Shown: one piece after another, positions 28,212-30,781 of the stretch
Layout: each line of letters opens with the position of its first letter
How positions within the stretch are numbered: the stretch's first letter is position 1
Program-made: the position numbers and the translations under genes
The notes under the pieces: generated by a model
The model's input: the letters and a program-made list of their open reading frames with translations, nothing else
Told to the model about the DNA's origin: nothing
Database searches by the model: none
Source of the DNA: a virus
Virus record (IMG/VR): IMGVR_UViG_3300032282_001319
Coordinates: 1-30,781 of that record
Direction: 5' to 3' (one strand)
DNA length: 30,781 nucleotides

Positions 28212-29237
28212 ATGTTTGGTATCTCCGCTTTTGCTGAAACGCCATTTGCCTCGCTTTCTGGGGTAACGGTTGCTGTCGCCTTAACGGGTAATGTAGCATC
28301 AGGAGCGGTAGGTACAGTAGGTGTAAGCAGTTCCGTAGCCCTAACGGGTGTAACGGCATCTGGCGCAGTAGGAACAGTAACCCCAAGTAGTACGCAAACT
28401 ACTTCTGGGGATTCGGCATCAGGTTTTGTTGGGTCAGTTACACCGTCTATTTCTGTAGCGCTGACGGGGGTAACAGCCTCTGGAGCGGTTGGTTCAGTAA
28501 CTGCAACTCAGTCTGTTGATTTAACAGGTTTAAACGCATCTGGTTTTGTTGGTGCGGTTACCACTAATATTACGGTTGCTCTAACAGGCAACTTAGCATC
28601 TGGCTTTGTAGGAACGTTAACCCCAACAGCATCTCAGGCGTTAACAGGAAACTTAGCATCTGGTGCGGTAGGAACAGTAACGCCAAGCCTATCACCCGAA
28701 GAAACGGGGGATTCAGCCTTTGGATTTGTTGGCACAGTAGTGCCTACTATGTCGGTGGCGTTGACGGGTGTTGTGGCTTCTGGAGCCGTAGGAACGGTAA
28801 CTCCGTCATTAGCGCCAGATGAAACGGGCGATAGTGCATCAGGATTTGTTGGTACTGTTACTCCTTCTAGTTCGGTAGAAATAACAGGCGTAACGGCTAA
28901 TGGTAGTGTAGGAACAGTAGGACAGACTGTTTCCGTTACGTTGAGTGGTAATAGTGCTTCTGGGTTTGTCGGGACTTTATTGCCCGGCAAGGCAGCGGCT
29001 CTAACTGGTTTAAACGCCACTGGAAACGTTGGTTCTGTTGGATTTAGTATTTCACAGGCTTTAACTGGACGTTCTGCTCAAGGTTATCACGGGCAAGTCG
29101 GTTATTTCTATTGGCAAACTATTGATGACAGTCAGGTCGCAAACTGGCAAAATATAGATGACTCTCAAACTTCGGATTGGGAACAGGTGGATGACAGCCA
29201 AACTGCGGACTGGGAAGTCATTGACACGGTAGTGTAA
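28212..29237 (+). CDS. Tandem-repeat virion protein, probable fibre or appendage
   Basis: A 341-residue protein. After 21 residues come about 14 copies of a 20-residue unit of the form VALTGxxASG[A/F]VGTVTPSxS, in which ASGAVG and ASGFVG forms mix. The last 40 residues are a second repeat: WQTIDDSQVAN, WQNIDDSQTSD, WEQVDDSQTAD, WEVIDTVV. Regular repeats of this size suggest stacked beta turns in an elongated appendage. Its position between structural and fibre-like genes agrees. The unit length would allow gain or loss by recombination. No ribosome site is obvious; GTTTAAAC (28203-28210) ends one base before the ATG. Confidence 0.75.
   Translation: MFGISAFAETPFASLSGVTVAVALTGNVASGAVGTVGVSSSVALTGVTASGAVGTVTPSSTQTTSGDSASGFVGSVTPSISVALTGVTASGAVGSVTATQSVDLTGLNASGFVGAVTTNITVALTGNLASGFVGTLTPTASQALTGNLASGAVGTVTPSLSPEETGDSAFGFVGTVVPTMSVALTGVVASGAVGTVTPSLAPDETGDSASGFVGTVTPSSSVEITGVTANGSVGTVGQTVSVTLSGNSASGFVGTLLPGKAAALTGLNATGNVGSVGFSISQALTGRSAQGYHGQVGYFYWQTIDDSQVANWQNIDDSQTSDWEQVDDSQTADWEVIDTVV
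28275..29111 (+). repeat. About 14 tandem copies of a 60-bp coding repeat
   Basis: DNA encoding the 20-residue repeat above. Units are diverged at the nucleotide level, mostly at third positions, while the ASG-x-VG core is kept, so the protein repeat is under selection. Two units carry GTTTAAAC (28528 and 29008), both at the Leu-Asn of TGLNA. Confidence 0.8.
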
Positions 29238-29246
29238 GGAAAAAAT

Positions 29247-29762
29247 ATGGCGCTTGTAATTGCAGACAGAGTAAAGGAAACCACCACAACGACTGGTACG
29301 GGGACAGTGACTCTGCTTGGTGCTTCTGCTGGCTACCAATCTTTTGCTGCTGTAGGCAACGCAAACACCACCTATTACACAATTGCGGCTCAAACTGGCA
29401 CAGAATGGGAAGTAGGAATAGGAACTTACACCTCATCAGGGACAACCCTAAGTCGTACAACTGTTCTTGCATCTAGCAATTCAGGTTCATTGGTTAACTT
29501 TTCTGCTGGGACAAAAGATGTATTTGTTACCTACCCCGCTGAGAAATCCGTAAATCAAGACGCTAGTGGCAACGTTACCAACGCAGGAAGCATTACTGGC
29601 ACTAACATGATTGCCAGCAATGGTCTGCATGTCAACAGTCAAACAGTAAGTGCAAGTTACACCATAGCCACGGGATACTCAGCCATATCAGCAGGTCCAA
29701 TTACTGTAGCAAGCGGTCAATCCGTTACGCTAGGTTCTGGCGCTCGTTGGGTTGTAGTTTAG
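29247..29762 (+). CDS. Tail-fibre-like protein with shared C-terminal module
   Basis: A 171-residue protein. The N-terminal domain (MALVIADRVKETTTTTGTGT, then YYTIAAQTGTEWEVGIGTYT, TTLSRTTVLASSNSGSLVNF and SAGTKDVFVTYPAEKSV) is a pattern I recognise from many phage tail-fibre or spike N-termini. The last 49 residues (from ASNGLHVNSQTVS to SGARWVVV) closely match the end of the next gene. The shared end implies domain duplication or exchange among fibre genes. AAGGAA precedes the ATG. Confidence 0.7.
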   Translation: MALVIADRVKETTTTTGTGTVTLLGASAGYQSFAAVGNANTTYYTIAAQTGTEWEVGIGTYTSSGTTLSRTTVLASSNSGSLVNFSAGTKDVFVTYPAEKSVNQDASGNVTNAGSITGTNMIASNGLHVNSQTVSASYTIATGYSAISAGPITVASGQSVTLGSGARWVVV

Positions 29763-29801
29763 TAAAAAGGGCTATAAAATGAAAAGATATAGGAGCATAA
29801 C

Positions 29802-30704
29802 GTGACCACAGCATATACCTCATTATTGGGACTTGCACTGCCCGTTACAGGTGAACTGTCGGGTACATGGGGCGATGTTGTCAATACCTCCATCACAAAT
29901 CTTTTAGACTCAGCGATTGCTGGTACTACAACGATTACATCCGATGCAGATGTCACTTTAAGCACCACTAATGGCGTTGCCAATACTTCTAGAGAAGCCA
30001 TTTTGCTATGGACAGCAGGTGGAACGGTAACTAGAACCATTACAGCGCCAGCCCAGTCTAAGGTCTATATTGTCCTTAACAAAACCTCTAGCACCCAATC
30101 TATCAAACTGGTAGGAGTTGGACCAACAACGGGTGTAACCATCCTAGCCAATGAGTTGGCAGTATGCGCTTGGAACGGGTCTGACTTTGTAAAAGTTGCC
30201 AATCAATACGGCATCTCTAACGTCACCACCCTCAACGCTTCGTCAGATTCCACCTTCTCTTCTACTGGTGCTTTGACCATCAGCAAGGGTACAACAGCCC
30301 AACAACCCGGCTCTCCCGTAACGGGCATGTTGCGCTACAACAGCACAAGCAATGAGTTTGAGGGATATAGTGGGTCATCCCCAGCATGGAAGTCAGTGGG
30401 CGGGTCAGCAATCAGCAATGACACCTCAACGTCTTCCAACATCTATCCTTTGCTTGCAGCCGCTACCAGCGGGACAGCACAGAACGTTTACACGAGCAAC
30501 GCTAAACTGCTATACAAGCCAAGCACTGGAGAGTTCAGTTCTACGGTTTTAAATGCAAGTAATGGTATTGTGGTCAACAGCGCAACGATTAGCACAAGTT
30601 ACACAGTAGCATCTGGGTCTAACGCTATGTCTGCTGGACCTGTCACAGTCGCATCTGGTCAATCAGTAACAGTCGCCAGCGGTAGTCGCTGGGTTGTTGT
30701 TTAA
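29802..30704 (+). CDS. Tail-fibre-like protein with shared C-terminal module
   Basis: A 300-residue protein started at GTG with TAGGAG 6 nt upstream (MTTAYTSLLGLALPVTGELS in translation). The N-terminal part (LSGTWGDVVNTSITNLLDSA, then IAGTTTITSDADVTLSTTNG) is a common N-terminal domain of phage tail fibres. The middle has PVTGMLRYNSTSNEFEGYSG, a peptide typical of fibre and structural proteins. The C-terminal 49 residues (ASNGIVVNSATIS to SGSRWVVV) repeat the end of the previous gene. Likely an adsorption-apparatus component. Confidence 0.75.
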   Translation: MTTAYTSLLGLALPVTGELSGTWGDVVNTSITNLLDSAIAGTTTITSDADVTLSTTNGVANTSREAILLWTAGGTVTRTITAPAQSKVYIVLNKTSSTQSIKLVGVGPTTGVTILANELAVCAWNGSDFVKVANQYGISNVTTLNASSDSTFSSTGALTISKGTTAQQPGSPVTGMLRYNSTSNEFEGYSGSSPAWKSVGGSAISNDTSTSSNIYPLLAAATSGTAQNVYTSNAKLLYKPSTGEFSSTVLNASNGIVVNSATISTSYTVASGSNAMSAGPVTVASGQSVTVASGSRWVVV

Positions 30705-30713
30705 GGAAAAATT

Positions 30714-30781
30714 ATGGCAAGCATTGTTGTTAATGGCGATACATCTGGGTCAGTAACCCTATCTGCACCTGCGGTAGCGGG
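30714..30781 (+). CDS. Start of another fibre-like gene, truncated by the window
   Basis: Only the first 22 codons are present: MASIVVNGDTSGSVTLSAPA followed by VA. AAGGA lies 8 nt before the ATG, and the gene starts 9 bp after the previous stop. The Gly/Ser/Thr-rich beginning resembles the openings of the neighbouring fibre-type proteins. Too short for a firm call. Confidence 0.55.
   Translation, partial: MASIVVNGDTSGSVTLSAPAVA

Larger units (their letters stand above)
1172..29015. repeat. Genome-wide GTTTAAAC palindrome family, 30 copies
   Basis: Exact GTTTAAAC copies start at 1172, 1603, 1666, 2606, 3161, 3999, 4748, 4994, 7269, 8874, 9414, 10620, 10877, 10935, 11109, 11834, 13559, 15468, 18115, 19753, 21769, 22979, 24442, 25043, 26093, 26416, 27489, 28203, 28528 and 29008. 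At this base composition about 0.5-0.7 are expected. The base after the motif is G in 19 of 30, and GTTTAAACGC occurs 10 times. Six near-copies ATTTAAAC occur at 5292, 11177, 15502, 15713, 21803 and 27190. Sixteen copies are inside coding DNA (12 read Leu-Asn, 4 read Phe-Lys) and 14 lie in non-coding or junction positions. Counted by eye. Confidence 0.9.

Noticed and set aside
28275-29111. A CRISPR-like array (regular 60-bp periodicity)
   Set aside because: The units are continuous in-frame coding repeats with third-position divergence and no unique spacers.
1-30781. Integrase, transposase or other mobile-element genes
   Set aside because: None seen on either strand; the only small nuclease is the HNH protein, and no terminal inverted repeats or attachment-site pair was found.

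Overview
This window is part of a tailed double-stranded DNA phage genome (Caudoviricetes). It carries the small and large terminase subunits, portal, co-chaperonin, scaffold, major capsid protein, neck/adaptor proteins and fibre-like proteins in late-gene order. The left part holds a replication/recombination region. No rRNA, canonical tRNA, integrase, transposase or CRISPR array was found. G+C looks like the mid-40s percent by eye. Two exact TTATCCACA DnaA boxes and strong AGGAGG ribosome sites fit a proteobacterial host, but the host cannot be named from this sequence. No tape measure, tail tube or sheath gene is visible before the window ends, so the tail type stays open; the adaptor and fibre content would suit a short-tailed phage.

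Layout. (1) 1-1000, leftward: an ERF-type annealing protein (partial) and a PD-(D/E)XK exonuclease. (2) 1014-3954, rightward: a RusA-type resolvase, a non-coding stretch with a candidate small RNA and a switch-like structured leader, an HNH nuclease, and a primase-helicase. (3) 10216 to 4090, leftward: an early operon of small unknown genes around an SprT-like metallopeptidase, a CobS/MoxR-like AAA+ ATPase and a CobT-like metallopeptidase/VWA protein split by one in-frame stop; it ends in a terminator at 4044-4080. (4) 10217-11185: a divergent control region with hairpins, direct repeats, two DnaA boxes and four GTTTAAAC sites, a likely origin. (5) 11186-13334, rightward: small terminase, then tiny overlapping unknown genes. 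(6) 13335-14027: a structured RNA with complementary loops, two palindromes, and a repressor-like protein with only a LexA-type DNA-binding domain. (7) 14024-21757: packaging and head genes. (8) 21893 to the end: virion proteins, a group of tiny Lys/Gly-rich proteins, two adaptor-like proteins, a 20-residue-repeat protein, and fibre-like genes sharing a C-terminal module.

The most unusual property is the 8-bp palindrome GTTTAAAC. I count 30 exact copies, where base composition predicts fewer than one. Copies lie in coding DNA (in two reading frames), in terminator loops, at gene junctions and in the putative origin. The second most unusual item is the RNA-like element at 13350-13486. Its closed multi-hairpin domain carries a loop with 7 nt of perfect complementarity to a second hairpin loop downstream.

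How the genes work together. Primase-helicase, annealing protein, exonuclease and resolvase form a replication/recombination set; the polymerase is presumably outside the window. The AAA+/VWA/metallopeptidase cassette looks like a phage-encoded protein-remodelling machine. The GroES-like protein probably helps capsid folding. Terminase, portal and scaffold build and fill the head.
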